NCBI GenBank assembly: GCA_025359205.1
Contig: JANYHD010000006.1
Coordinates: 1-53,515 of the forward strand
Direction of reading: 5' to 3'
DNA from: Gammaproteobacteria bacterium
GTDB taxonomy: Bacteria > Pseudomonadota > Gammaproteobacteria > Steroidobacterales > Steroidobacteraceae
Length of the DNA stretch: 53,515 bases
The translations under genes and the position numbers were made by a program. The notes under the pieces are model-generated. The model was not told where the DNA came from, did no database searches, and worked only from the letters and a program-made list of their open reading frames with translations. Positions 16,564 to 25,746 of this stretch are shown in pieces (within the stretch, counting starts at the first letter, position 1; each line of letters opens with the position of its first letter).

Positions 16564-19266
16564 ATGGCCCGCAAAGCGAAGAAGAATGCCCGGCGTTCAT
16601 GTCCCGGCCTGCCGCCGCGCTCGAAACTGAGCTGCGCCATTGCGACCATTCTCGGCAGCGGCTCGGCCGCTTATGGCGTGACTGCCTACGCAGCAGATGC
16701 CAACGCGGGCGGCGAACGAATCGAAGAAATCATCGTGACGGCGCAGCGACGCTCTGAAAACATCCAGAATGTGCCCATTGCGATCCAGGCGTTGACCTCT
16801 GAAACGCTGTCACAACTGAATGTGACCAGGCTGGATGATTTCGTCCGCTATCTGCCCAACGTCACTGCGCCTTCCTCCGGGCCCGGCCAATCCCAGGTCT
16901 TCATGCGGGGCCTGAGCGTCGGCAGTGACGGCGTCCAGTCTGGCGGCTCGATCAGCGGATTTCCGAACGTGGCGATCTACCTCGACGATCAGTCGGGCCA
17001 GTTGCCCAGCCGGAACCTGGACGTGTACGCCGCCGACCTGGAACGCGTGGAAGTGCTCGAAGGACCGCAGGGAACCCTGTTCGGCGCGGGTGCGCAGGCC
17101 GGCGCCGTCCGCTATATCACCAACAAGCCCAGGCTCAACGTGACCGAGGGCAGCATCAACGCCGGCTACGGGACCACCGCAGGCGGTGATCCCAACAACG
17201 ATCTGACCGCAGTCCTCAACGTGCCGGTCGTATCGAACACGCTCGCGGTGCGGGCAGTGATCTATCGCGACCACCACGGCGGCTACATCGACAACGTGCC
17301 AGGTACCTTCACGCGCAAGGACAGCGATCTTGGCATCCACTACGCAAATTACGCGACCGCCTGCGATGACAACAGCGCACCATCCCAGGGCACATGCCTG
17401 ACTGGCAATCCTTCGGCCTTTAGCGCACCGCCCGGCGCACCCATCAACAACAACGCGATTGCCAAGAAGGCGATCAACCCGGTGACCTACCGGGGCGTGC
17501 GCGCCTCGGCGCTGTGGGCCATCAACGATGCCTGGAGCGCACTGCTGACGCAGACCTACCAGGACATCGATGCGCAAGGCGTCTTCTACCAGATGCCGAA
17601 CAGCTCGGACGGCATTTCCCTGCCGCGGCAATCGGTCACGCTGTTCAACGATTCGTTCAACAAAGACCGGTTTGAAAATACGGCGCTGGCCATCAACGGC
17701 CATTTCGGCAACCTCAAGGCGGTGTATACCGGTTCCTACCTGCTCCGCAATGTGGCCCAGGTACAGGATTACACCAACTATGCGCGCGGCGTGTACGCCG
17801 ACTATTACCAGTGTCACGGTGCGGAACCGGCGAACGGACTTGCTTCGACCTGCTTCTCACCGAGCTCGACGTGGAATGACACCGAGCGCAATACCCATCA
17901 AAGCCATGAGATGCGGCTCAGCACGCCGGACGACTGGCGCCTGCGCGGCATCGTCGGTGCGTTCTATGAAGAGCTCGTCATCAAGGACCAGCTCAACTGG
18001 CAGTACAAGACGCTGCCTGCCTGCACTGCAACGCTCACCGTTGGCTGTCTGACCGACATTGCGCCCTCGCAAGGCGGAACAGTCAGCAACCCTGCGACGC
18101 GCAATGACAACGTGGCGTTCTTCAATGACGTCACGCGCGGCTACAAGCAGCGGGCATTCTTCATGTCCGTGGACTACGACCTTATTCCAAAGGTGCTGAC
18201 GTTCACGGCAGGAACGCGCTACTACCACTTCGACAATACCGAGAAAGGCGCCGTCACCGGCAGTTTCGGCTGTTACGAGGCGGGCCCTGCGCCGTGCCCT
18301 GCCCCGTCTTTCGCCGTCAATATTGATGGCGCCCATTTGCACACGACCTACCAGGGCTTCAAGAGCCGCGCCAACCTGACCTGGCACTTCGCGCCGGACG
18401 CGCTGATCTACGCCACATGGTCACAGGGTTTCCGCCCGGGCGGATTCAACCGGTTCACGGCCTGCTACGTCCTTGACCAGGCCAGTGGCATCAGCCAGTA
18501 CTGTTCACCATACGCATTTGCGTCCGATAACCTGACCAACAAGGAGATTGGCTGGAAGACGCAATTCCTGGGTCACCGGCTGCAGTGGAATGGCGCCGTA
18601 TATCAGGAAGATTGGCAGGACGTGCAGATCAACCTGTTCAATCCCGGCGTGCTGGGGAACATCGGCTTCGGCACCAATGGCCCGTCGTATCGGATTCGCG
18701 GCATCGAGACTTCCTTCGTTGCCGTTCTTACCGCAGGCCTGACGGCGCAGGGCGGCATTTCCTGGAACAGCAGCGAACAAACCAATTCGCCTTACCTGAT
18801 CGCAAACAATCCTGCGTTGCTCGCCGATCCGACGGCCAAGGCCTTGTATGGCCAGCCAATCACCAGTATCAAGAATGTGTACGGTCCACTCGGAACGCCG
18901 AGTGCGAATTCGCCGCCATTTCAGTTCAACCTTCGACTGCGGTATCAATGGACGAAGAATACCTACACGGCTTTCGTGCAGGCAGGCGCCACCCGCACCG
19001 CGCACTCGTTTACTCAGTCTGGCGTCAATCCGGCATTGTCGGTCGGCGGCAGCGTGAGCACTACATTGATCAGGTTCGAGAACCCGCCTTATTCGCAATA
19101 TGACGCATCCGCTGGTTTGGCCAAGGGAGCATGGTCGGCGGAGTTGTTTGCGCAGAACCTCACCAACGTCAACGCAAGCGTGTTCACTTCGACCACGCAG
19201 TTCGTGCCGGCGCAGACCATCACCAGACCAAGGGTTTGCGGGCTCAAACTCGGCTATAAATTCTAG
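16564..19266 (+). CDS. TonB-dependent outer-membrane receptor
   Basis: Protein of 900 residues: a long, basic signal region, a TonB-box-like EEIIVTAQRR at about 58-67, a plug domain (LSQLNVTRLDDFVRYLPNV, VEVLEGPQGTLFGAGAQAGAVRYITNKP) to about residue 205, then a 22-strand barrel ending in the aromatic LKLGYKF. This matches the family of large Steroidobacter/Sphingomonas-like receptors for organic nutrients and differs from classical siderophore receptors. The ATG at 16564 is chosen because GGGAG precedes it by 9 bp; an in-frame GTG at 16549 is the alternative. It is divergent from the MFS/SMP-30 pair and likely brings in the compound they handle. Confidence 0.93.
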   Translation: MARKAKKNARRSCPGLPPRSKLSCAIATILGSGSAAYGVTAYAADANAGGERIEEIIVTAQRRSENIQNVPIAIQALTSETLSQLNVTRLDDFVRYLPNVTAPSSGPGQSQVFMRGLSVGSDGVQSGGSISGFPNVAIYLDDQSGQLPSRNLDVYAADLERVEVLEGPQGTLFGAGAQAGAVRYITNKPRLNVTEGSINAGYGTTAGGDPNNDLTAVLNVPVVSNTLAVRAVIYRDHHGGYIDNVPGTFTRKDSDLGIHYANYATACDDNSAPSQGTCLTGNPSAFSAPPGAPINNNAIAKKAINPVTYRGVRASALWAINDAWSALLTQTYQDIDAQGVFYQMPNSSDGISLPRQSVTLFNDSFNKDRFENTALAINGHFGNLKAVYTGSYLLRNVAQVQDYTNYARGVYADYYQCHGAEPANGLASTCFSPSSTWNDTERNTHQSHEMRLSTPDDWRLRGIVGAFYEELVIKDQLNWQYKTLPACTATLTVGCLTDIAPSQGGTVSNPATRNDNVAFFNDVTRGYKQRAFFMSVDYDLIPKVLTFTAGTRYYHFDNTEKGAVTGSFGCYEAGPAPCPAPSFAVNIDGAHLHTTYQGFKSRANLTWHFAPDALIYATWSQGFRPGGFNRFTACYVLDQASGISQYCSPYAFASDNLTNKEIGWKTQFLGHRLQWNGAVYQEDWQDVQINLFNPGVLGNIGFGTNGPSYRIRGIETSFVAVLTAGLTAQGGISWNSSEQTNSPYLIANNPALLADPTAKALYGQPITSIKNVYGPLGTPSANSPPFQFNLRLRYQWTKNTYTAFVQAGATRTAHSFTQSGVNPALSVGGSVSTTLIRFENPPYSQYDASAGLAKGAWSAELFAQNLTNVNASVFTSTTQFVPAQTITRPRVCGLKLGYKF

Positions 19267-19320
19267 CATCAGGCATGACAGTCGGCGCGCGCGCCTGGAG
19301 AAAGATTCCGGGCGCCGCCG

Positions 19321-19452
19321 GCGCATCCGCCGCACATCAGCGCATTCTCCACGGGCGGGTGGCTCACGGTGCTCCTGCTGTTCGTTCTCACCCATGTATT
19401 CTCGCCAGGCACCCGCATGCGTGACGATCTCGATGGCACGGTGTTGCCATGA
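19321..19452 (+). pseudogene. C-terminal remnant of a DUF2975-type membrane protein
   Basis: Just before the HTH gene, one frame reads GGWLTVLLLFVLTHVF followed by SPGTRMRDDLDGTV and a TGA overlapping the HTH ATG (ATGA). One hydrophobic helix followed by a charged MRDDLDGTV tail is how DUF2975 proteins end, and such proteins commonly precede YozG-like HTH genes. No start codon or the rest of the protein is present, and the frame is closed by stops at 19264 and 19276 next to the receptor gene. I read it as the tail left after a deletion; the family call is from memory. Confidence 0.5.
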
Positions 19453-19694
19453 TCGCCGTCAAACTCGACGATTTGCTTCACACGCGTTGGATGACCCTGA
19501 CCGAGCTCGCCGAGCGCATCGACATCACGTTCGCCAACCTGTCATTTCTCAAGACCGGCAAGGCGCGCGCAATCCGCTTCTCGACGCTCGAGGCGATTGG
19601 TGACGCGCTCAGGTACCAGCCCGGTGACCTGTTTGCCTTCCAACCGGACACTTACGTCGAAGAGGCGACTGAGTGCGCGCGTGCGGCTTTCTGA
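19449..19694 (+). CDS. Small HTH transcriptional regulator (YozG/Cro-C1 type)
   Basis: Protein of 81 residues that is almost entirely one helix-turn-helix domain: MTLTELAERIDITFANLSFLKTG supplies helices 1-3, and FSTLEAIGDALRYQPGDLF the stabilising helices. This is the short regulator type usually co-transcribed with a DUF2975 membrane protein. Here its start still overlaps the stop of the DUF2975 tail, so its former translational coupling partner is lost and no clear ribosome binding site of its own is visible. It may be poorly expressed or on its way to decay. DNA targets are unknown. Confidence 0.78.
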   Translation: MIAVKLDDLLHTRWMTLTELAERIDITFANLSFLKTGKARAIRFSTLEAIGDALRYQPGDLFAFQPDTYVEEATECARAAF

Positions 19695-19816
19695 AGCAGG
19701 AGAATTGCTCGCGAGGCTGCACGGACCGCATGCCACATATCTTCTGCTACTGAATTGCGGGGTACGCCAGTAAGATCAGGAAATCCAGTCCGCAGCCACG
19801 GGTAAACTGCCAACCG

Positions 19817-21016
19817 ATGAGTATCAGCGAAAAATTCCTGCTCGCCATGAGCATAATCTTTCTGGTGCCGTACGCAATCTGGCGCGCGTGCCGGACCCAG
19901 TACTACGCGCCGCTCGTGGTAGTGCAGATCGTCACTGGCATTCTTCTGGGTCCCGGGATACTGGGCGCGGCGTACCCTCAGTACTACGGCTTCGTATTCA
20001 ATCCGGCCGTAGTTCAATCGCTCAACGGCATCGCCTGGTGGGCGGTCATGGGTTTCGTGTGGATCGCGGGAATCGAGCTGGACCTGGCCGGAGTCTGGAC
20101 GAACAGACGGGAAAGCGCGATAACCGCCGGCCTGGCGCTGGGCGCTCCCCTGCTGCTCGGTTGCATGACGGCGCTGGCCATGGTTCGCTTCAGTGGCTGG
20201 ATCGGTCCCGATGCGGCCCCATGGCAATTTGTCCTGGGCATCGGCATGGCCTGCGCCGTGACCGCGCTGCCGATCCTCATCCTGTTCATGGAAGAGTTGG
20301 AAATCCTGCGCGAACCCATCGGCCAGCGCATATTGCGCTATGCCAGCATGGATGACGTTGCCATCTGGGGCGTGCTCGCATTCATTCTTCTGGATTGGCA
20401 GCGCATCGGCAAGCAGGTGGCGTTCCTGCTGGGCTTTGGGATTTCGGCCTGGGCGTTTCGCCGGCTGATGGTCCGGTTGCCGGAGCGTGATCGATGGTAT
20501 GTCGGTCTGATATGGCTTGCGGTTTGCGGTCTTGGTGCGGATTGGTCTGGATTGCACTTCATGGTCGGCGCGTTCCTATCCGGCTCCGTCATGGACGGTC
20601 AATGGTTCGACCGTAAGCGAATGGACGCGCTCCGGCAAAATGTCCTGCTGTTCAGCATGCCTGTCTTTTTTCTCAGCACCGGCCTGCGTACCACGTGGAC
20701 CATGGGCGGACCGGTGGTCATGCTTGCCGGGGCAGTGCTGCTGTTCGCGTCAGTCAGCGGCAAATTGCTCGGCACGCGACTGGCCGGTGCCATCCTTCAT
20801 TGGCGTCCGGGCGAGAGTTCGCTGATTGGTTGGCTACTGCAAACCAAGGCGCTTATCATGATCGTCTTCGTCAATGTACTGCTCGACAAGGGCATCATCA
20901 CCAGCGCCACGTTCACGGCCTTGCTGCTGATGGCCGTAGGCAGCACGATGGTCACTGTGCCAATGGCAACACCACGGCTACGGCGCCTGCGGGCCATCAT
21001 TTCCAAAGCGGCATGA
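19817..21016 (+). CDS. Cation/proton antiporter (CPA2/KefB-like)
   Basis: Integral membrane protein of 399 residues with about 12 hydrophobic segments. It has an N-terminal VVVQIVTGILLGPGILG, the conserved membrane region FVWIAGIELDL, and FMVGAFLSGSVMD with charged residues in a late helix, as in Na+(K+)/H+ exchangers of the CPA2 group. There is no C-terminal RCK/TrkA-N domain, so it is a short form. It lies 144 bp upstream of the kdp leader peptide gene. A role in K+ or Na+ and pH balance fits the location, but the ion is unknown. Confidence 0.85.
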   Translation: MSISEKFLLAMSIIFLVPYAIWRACRTQYYAPLVVVQIVTGILLGPGILGAAYPQYYGFVFNPAVVQSLNGIAWWAVMGFVWIAGIELDLAGVWTNRRESAITAGLALGAPLLLGCMTALAMVRFSGWIGPDAAPWQFVLGIGMACAVTALPILILFMEELEILREPIGQRILRYASMDDVAIWGVLAFILLDWQRIGKQVAFLLGFGISAWAFRRLMVRLPERDRWYVGLIWLAVCGLGADWSGLHFMVGAFLSGSVMDGQWFDRKRMDALRQNVLLFSMPVFFLSTGLRTTWTMGGPVVMLAGAVLLFASVSGKLLGTRLAGAILHWRPGESSLIGWLLQTKALIMIVFVNVLLDKGIITSATFTALLLMAVGSTMVTVPMATPRLRRLRAIISKAA

Positions 21017-21093
21017 TCGACTGCAGTCGTCGACGTCAGTGACCCGACAAGGCGCCGCGCCTCGCACCATGCACCAGCGCGCCGCGCGTTCTT

Positions 21094-21126
21094 TTCACAT
21101 CTTTCTCACATCGTCCCTCCTAGCAT
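21094..21126 (+). promoter_or_regulatory. kdp promoter with 11-bp direct repeat (candidate KdpE site)
   Basis: TTCACATC (21094) and CTCACATC (21105) repeat with an 11-bp step, share the core CACAT, and are followed 9 bp later by TAGCAT (21121) as a possible -10 element. OmpR-family regulators bind such direct repeats. The downstream kdp operon encodes its own KdpDE pair, so KdpE is the likely ligand. Confidence 0.5.
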
Positions 21127-21160
21127 TCCAGGCTTGACTCCTGCTGCGGAGGTGCCTGCG

Positions 21161-21253
21161 ATGGACGCTGTCTACCTGTTGATCCTGCTCGCCCTGTATG
21201 GCCTGACGCACCTTCTGGTGCTGGCCCTCGGTCGCCTGGGAGACAGGTCATGA
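21161..21253 (+). CDS. 30-residue membrane peptide upstream of kdpF
   Basis: Small gene with a good ribosome binding site (GGAGG, 8 bp before the ATG). It encodes one hydrophobic helix (VYLLILLALYGLTHLLVLAL) and a short polar tail with Arg-Leu-Gly-Asp-Arg. Its stop overlaps the kdpF start (ATGA), so it is co-translated with the potassium pump. Peptides of this kind are found before kdpF in other proteobacteria (from memory). The function is unknown; it could stabilise the Kdp complex as KdpF does, or act as a leader. Confidence 0.75.
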   Translation: MDAVYLLILLALYGLTHLLVLALGRLGDRS

Positions 21254-21339
21254 CCGCCATCATCTGGCTCAGCGGCCTGCTGGCGCTCTTTCTCTTCGGA
21301 TACCTGCTGTATGCATTGATCCGTGCGGAGAAATTCTGA
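21250..21339 (+). CDS. kdpF: K+-transporting ATPase subunit KdpF
   Basis: Protein of 29 residues with a single membrane helix (IIWLSGLLALFLFGYLLYALI) ending RAEKF, the standard size and form of KdpF, which stabilises the KdpABC complex in the inner membrane. Its start overlaps the 30-residue peptide gene and its last base is the first base of the kdpA ATG (TGATG arrangement), so translation of the three genes is linked. Confidence 0.93.
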   Translation: MTAIIWLSGLLALFLFGYLLYALIRAEKF

Positions 21340-23072
21340 TGAACGCAAACGTGATGTTCTATCTGTTGCTGGCAACCGTGCTGGGCCTGGCCCTGCTGTG
21401 CGTCAAGCCGCTCGGCAGCTACATCGCCGACATCATGGAAGGCCGCCCGCATTTCGCCCTGCGGCTGGGTGGGCGGTTCGAAGCAATCCTGTATCGCCTG
21501 AGTGGCGTCGACGCCAGCAAGGAGATGTCCTGGCGGCAGTACGCGATTGCCCTGCTGCTGTTCAACCTGCTGGGCGCGCTCATCGTTTACGCGCTGCAGC
21601 GGCTGCAACTGGTGCTGCCGCTGAACCCGCAGAAGTTGACTGCGGTCAGCCCCGACTCATCGTTCAACACGTCCGTCAGCTTCATCACCAATACGAACTG
21701 GCAGGGCTACTCCGGCGAGTCGACCCTGGGCTATCTGGTACAGATGGCGGGGCTGGCCGTGCAGAATTTCCTGTCGGCCGCGACCGGCATCGTAGTCGCG
21801 ATCGCCCTGATCCGCGGCTTCGCCCGCCACACGGTGCAGGTCATCGGCAACTTCTGGGTGGATGTCACGCGCTCGACACTCTACATCCTGTTGCCGCTCG
21901 CAGCCGTGCTGGCGCTCGTGCTGGTCAGCCAGGGCGTGATCCAGAACGTCGACGCCTACAAGGACGTTACTGGCGTCTCGGCAACGGTCCCGACACAGAC
22001 GCTGCCCATGGGGCCCGTGGCCTCCCAGGAATCCATCAAGGAACTCGGCACCAACGGCGGCGGGTTCTTCAACGCGAACTCCGCCCACCCGTTTGAGAAC
22101 CCGACGCCGGTCACAGACCTCCTCGAGATCGTCGCCATCCTGCTCATTCCATTCGCCCTCACCTACACCTTCGGCAAGATGATCGGCGATACCCGGCAGG
22201 GCTGGGCCATCCTGGCCGCCATGCTCATCCTGCTCGTCAGCATGATCCTGGTGGCCTACTACAGCGAACAGCACGGCAATCCGCTCGTCGCCAGGCAGGG
22301 CATCGACCAGGTGGCCAGCCACCTGCAATCGGGCGGCAACATGGAAGGCAAGGAAACGCGCTTTGGCATCGCGGCCTCGACGATCTTCGCGGCGGTTACG
22401 ACCGCCACGTCCTGCGGCGCCGTCAACATGATGCACGACTCGATGACGCCGCTCGGCGGCTTCGTGCCGCTGTTCCTGATACAGCTCGGCGAACTCGCGC
22501 CCGGCGGCGTGGGGACGGGTCTCTACACGGCCCTGATCTTCGCGATCCTCGGGGTATTCATTGCCGGCCTGATGATCGGTCGTACGCCCGAATACGTCGG
22601 CAAGAAGATCGAGGCGACAGAGATGAAACTCGCATCGATCTTCATACTCACGACGCCGTTCATCGTCCTGATCGGCACCGCCGTGGCGGTCACCATGACG
22701 GCCGGCAAGGCGGGCGTCGCCAATCCGGGCGCTCACGGCTTCAGCGAGATTCTCTACGCCTTTTCCTCCGCCGCAAACAATAACGGCAGTGCCTTTGCCG
22801 GCCTGTCGGCGAACACGCCCTTCTATAACCTGGCCCTCGGCCTTGCGATGTGGTTCGGCCGCTTCTGGCCGATCGTCGCGGCGCTGGCCCTCGCCGGGTC
22901 CCTCGCCTCCAAGAAGCGCATTCCGGTCGGCGAAGGCACGATGCCCACGCACGGCGGCCTGTTCATCGCCCTGCTGATCGGCTCGATTCTGCTGATCGGC
23001 GTGCTCACCTATGTACCGGCGCTCGCGCTCGGACCCGTCGTCGAGCACTTCATGCTCGTCGCCGCCAGGTAG
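21339..23072 (+). CDS. kdpA: K+-transporting ATPase subunit A (channel-like)
   Basis: Membrane subunit of 577 residues that selects and conducts K+. The four selectivity-filter regions of the family are visible: TNTNWQGYSGE, TNGGGFFNANSAHPFENPT, TATSCGAVNMMHDS and SAANNNGSAFAGL. Length and order match E. coli KdpA (557). It follows kdpF by overlap and precedes kdpB by 9 bp. No disruption is seen. Confidence 0.97.
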   Translation: MNANVMFYLLLATVLGLALLCVKPLGSYIADIMEGRPHFALRLGGRFEAILYRLSGVDASKEMSWRQYAIALLLFNLLGALIVYALQRLQLVLPLNPQKLTAVSPDSSFNTSVSFITNTNWQGYSGESTLGYLVQMAGLAVQNFLSAATGIVVAIALIRGFARHTVQVIGNFWVDVTRSTLYILLPLAAVLALVLVSQGVIQNVDAYKDVTGVSATVPTQTLPMGPVASQESIKELGTNGGGFFNANSAHPFENPTPVTDLLEIVAILLIPFALTYTFGKMIGDTRQGWAILAAMLILLVSMILVAYYSEQHGNPLVARQGIDQVASHLQSGGNMEGKETRFGIAASTIFAAVTTATSCGAVNMMHDSMTPLGGFVPLFLIQLGELAPGGVGTGLYTALIFAILGVFIAGLMIGRTPEYVGKKIEATEMKLASIFILTTPFIVLIGTAVAVTMTAGKAGVANPGAHGFSEILYAFSSAANNNGSAFAGLSANTPFYNLALGLAMWFGRFWPIVAALALAGSLASKKRIPVGEGTMPTHGGLFIALLIGSILLIGVLTYVPALALGPVVEHFMLVAAR

Positions 23073-23081
23073 GAGACACCC

Positions 23082-25151
23082 ATGTCACGTGAACAATTGT
23101 CGCTGTTCGATCGCAAGCTGCTCATGCCGGCGCTGCTGGAATCGGTCCGCAAGCTCGACCCCCGGGTGCAATGGCGCAACCCGGTCATGTTCGTGGTCTA
23201 CATCGGCACGATCGTGACGTTCGCACTCTACATCCAGGCGCTCGGCGGACACGGCGAGGCCTCGCCCGGCTTTATCGGCGCCATTGCGGTGTGGCTGGGC
23301 TTCACGGTACTGTTTGCAAACTTCGCCGAAGCCGTGGCCGAGGGACGGAGCCGCGCCCAGGCCGCAGCGCTGCGCGGCATGCGCCAGACCGTGCTGGCGA
23401 AGAAATTCCTCGATGCGCGCCTCGTCCGACGCGACACGGTGTCGGTCAAGGGCGAGGAGCTGCGTCGCGGCGATGTGGTCCTGGTGGAGACGGGTGACAT
23501 CATTCCCGTCGATGGCGAAGTCATCGAGGGCGCGGCCTCGGTGGATGAGAGCGCCATCACCGGCGAGTCGGCGCCGGTGATCCGCGAATCCGGCGGGGAT
23601 TTTTCCTCGGTGACGGGCGGCACGCGTGTGCTGTCCGACTGGATCGTCGTGCGTGTCAGCGTCAATCCGGGCGAGACCTTCCTGGATCGCATGATTTCGA
23701 TGGTGGAAGGCGCCAAGCGCCAGAAGACTCCGAATGAGGTTGCGCTGACCATCCTGCTGGTGGCGCTGACCCTGGTGTTCCTGGTCGTCATCGTGACACT
23801 ACTGCCGTTTTCGCTCTACAGCGTCGAAGTCAGCAAGGCCGGCAGCGCGGTGACCCTGACCGCGCTGATTGCATTGCTGGTCTGCCTAATCCCGACGACC
23901 ATCGGCGGCCTGCTGTCGGCCATTGGCGTCGCCGGCATGAGCCGCATGATGGAGGCGAACGTCATCGCCACCTCCGGCCGGGCGGTCGAGGCGGCGGGCG
24001 ACGTCGATGTGTTGCTGCTGGACAAGACCGGCACGATCACGCTGGGCAACCGCCAGGCCGCGGCCTTCCTCCCCGCGCCGGGCGTCAAGGAACTCGAGCT
24101 GGCTGACGCCGCGCAGCTCGCCTCACTCGCTGACGAGACACCAGAAGGCCGCAGCATCGTCGTGCTGGCGAAACGCAAGTTCGATCTGCGCGAGCGCGAT
24201 CTCAAGGCCCTGAATGCCACTTTCGTGCCCTTCTCGGCGCACACCCGCATGAGCGGCGTGAACCTGGGCGCGCGCCAGGTGCGCAAGGGTGCGCCGGATG
24301 CGATCACCCGGCATGTGGAAGCCCTCGGGCAGCCCGTGCCGCGTGCGGTCGTCGAAGCAGTGGAACGCGTCGCTCGCGAAGGCAGCACGCCACTGGTCGT
24401 GTCGGATGGCGCGCGCGTGCTGGGCGTGATTGCGCTCAAGGACATCGTCAAGGGCGGCATCCGCGAGCGCTTTGCCGACCTGCGGCACATGGGCATCAAG
24501 ACCATCATGATCACCGGTGACAACCGGCTGACTGCTGCCGCGATCGCCGCAGAGGCCGGCGTCGACGACTTTCTCGCCGAGGCCACGCCCGAAGCCAAGC
24601 TCAAGCTGATTCGCGACCACCAGGCGCAGGGGCGACTGGTCGCGATGACCGGAGATGGCACCAACGATGCACCGGCGCTCGCGCAGGCCGATGTCGCCGT
24701 CGCGATGAATACGGGTACGCAGGCCGCGAAGGAAGCCGGCAACATGGTGGACCTCGACTCCAATCCCACCAAGCTCCTCGAGATCGTCGAGACCGGCAAG
24801 CAGATGCTGATGACGCGCGGAGCGCTCACCACCTTCAGCATTGCCAACGACGTCGCCAAGTATTTCGCCATCATCCCGGCAGCATTCGCCGTCAGCTATC
24901 CGCAGCTGGGCGCGCTGAACGTCATGCACCTGGCCACGCCAAACTCCGCCATCCTGTCGGCGATCATCTTCAACGCACTCATCATCGTGGCGCTGATCCC
25001 GCTCGCGATCCGGGGCGTGAAGTATCGGCCGTTGGGCGCGGGGCCGCTGCTGCGCCGAAACCTGCTCATCTATGGGCTGGGCGGCGTGCTCATTCCCTTC
25101 CCCGGCATCAAGCTGATCGACCTGTTCCTGTCCGCCGCTCACCTGGTCTGA
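23082..25151 (+). CDS. kdpB: K+-transporting ATPase subunit B (P-type ATPase)
   Basis: Catalytic subunit of 689 residues. Asp314 in [10 protein letters not shown] is the phosphorylated residue. TGES at 160-163 contains the actuator loop and the serine (163) whose phosphorylation inhibits the E. coli pump. PTTIGGL at 271-277 is the membrane-centre motif, and [20 protein letters not shown] the hinge motif. It drives high-affinity K+ import with ATP together with KdpA and KdpC. It lies 9 bp after kdpA and 12 bp before kdpC. Confidence 0.97.
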   Translation: MSREQLSLFDRKLLMPALLESVRKLDPRVQWRNPVMFVVYIGTIVTFALYIQALGGHGEASPGFIGAIAVWLGFTVLFANFAEAVAEGRSRAQAAALRGMRQTVLAKKFLDARLVRRDTVSVKGEELRRGDVVLVETGDIIPVDGEVIEGAASVDESAITGESAPVIRESGGDFSSVTGGTRVLSDWIVVRVSVNPGETFLDRMISMVEGAKRQKTPNEVALTILLVALTLVFLVVIVTLLPFSLYSVEVSKAGSAVTLTALIALLVCLIPTTIGGLLSAIGVAGMSRMMEANVIATSGRAVEAAGDVDVLLLDKTGTITLGNRQAAAFLPAPGVKELELADAAQLASLADETPEGRSIVVLAKRKFDLRERDLKALNATFVPFSAHTRMSGVNLGARQVRKGAPDAITRHVEALGQPVPRAVVEAVERVAREGSTPLVVSDGARVLGVIALKDIVKGGIRERFADLRHMGIKTIMITGDNRLTAAAIAAEAGVDDFLAEATPEAKLKLIRDHQAQGRLVAMTGDGTNDAPALAQADVAVAMNTGTQAAKEAGNMVDLDSNPTKLLEIVETGKQMLMTRGALTTFSIANDVAKYFAIIPAAFAVSYPQLGALNVMHLATPNSAILSAIIFNALIIVALIPLAIRGVKYRPLGAGPLLRRNLLIYGLGGVLIPFPGIKLIDLFLSAAHLV

Positions 25152-25163
25152 AAAGGAGCCGCC

Positions 25164-25739
25164 ATGCACACCAACCCACTGCGCCCGGCTGCCAGCCTGC
25201 TGATCGCGTTCACCTTGCTGCTGGGCGTCGGATACCCCATGGCCATCACTGGCCTTGCCCGCCTCGCCTTTCCGTCGCAGGCCGCGGGCAGCCTGCTCCG
25301 CGCAGACGGCCGGGTCGTCGGCTCGCGACTGATCGGCCAGGCTTTCTCGGATCCGAAGTACTTCTGGGGCAGGCCCTCCGCGACCACGCCGAAGCCCTAC
25401 AACGGCATCGGCTCCACCGGTTCCAACCTCGGACCCCTGAATCCCGCACTGCTCGACCAGGTCAAGTCGGGCGCCAGGTCGCTGCGGGAGGCGGATCCCG
25501 GCAACGCACAGCCGATTCCGGTCGATCTCGTGAGTGCCTCCGCGAGCGGCCTGGATCCCGAAATCAGCCCGGCCGCGGCCCTCTACCAGGTTCCGCGCGT
25601 CGCACGGGCGCGTGGCCTTGGCGTCGCACAGGTGGAAGCATTGGTGCGGGCCCACGAACAGGACAGTCTGCTAGGCTTCATCGGCGAACCCCGCGTCAAC
25701 GTCCTCGAGCTGAATCTGGCGCTGGACCACACTCGTTAA
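25164..25739 (+). CDS. kdpC: K+-transporting ATPase subunit C
   Basis: Protein of 191 residues with one N-terminal membrane helix (SLLIAFTLLLGVGYPMAITGLA) and a periplasmic domain carrying the family motifs FWGRPSAT, STGSNLGPLNP and SASGLDPEISP. It is the accessory subunit of the Kdp pump. The ATG follows AAAAGGAG by a normal distance. Its stop is 7 bp from the kdpD start. Confidence 0.96.
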   Translation: MHTNPLRPAASLLIAFTLLLGVGYPMAITGLARLAFPSQAAGSLLRADGRVVGSRLIGQAFSDPKYFWGRPSATTPKPYNGIGSTGSNLGPLNPALLDQVKSGARSLREADPGNAQPIPVDLVSASASGLDPEISPAAALYQVPRVARARGLGVAQVEALVRAHEQDSLLGFIGEPRVNVLELNLALDHTR

Positions 25740-25746
25740 GGTATTG

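Noticed and set aside
21657..23048. Long minus-strand frame (463 codons) opposite kdpA
   Set aside because: Antisense to an unmistakable kdpA; Asp/Gln/Arg-rich composition typical of shadow frames.
24123..25655. Long minus-strand frame (510 codons) opposite kdpB/kdpC
   Set aside because: It spans two real genes on the other strand and shows no domain.
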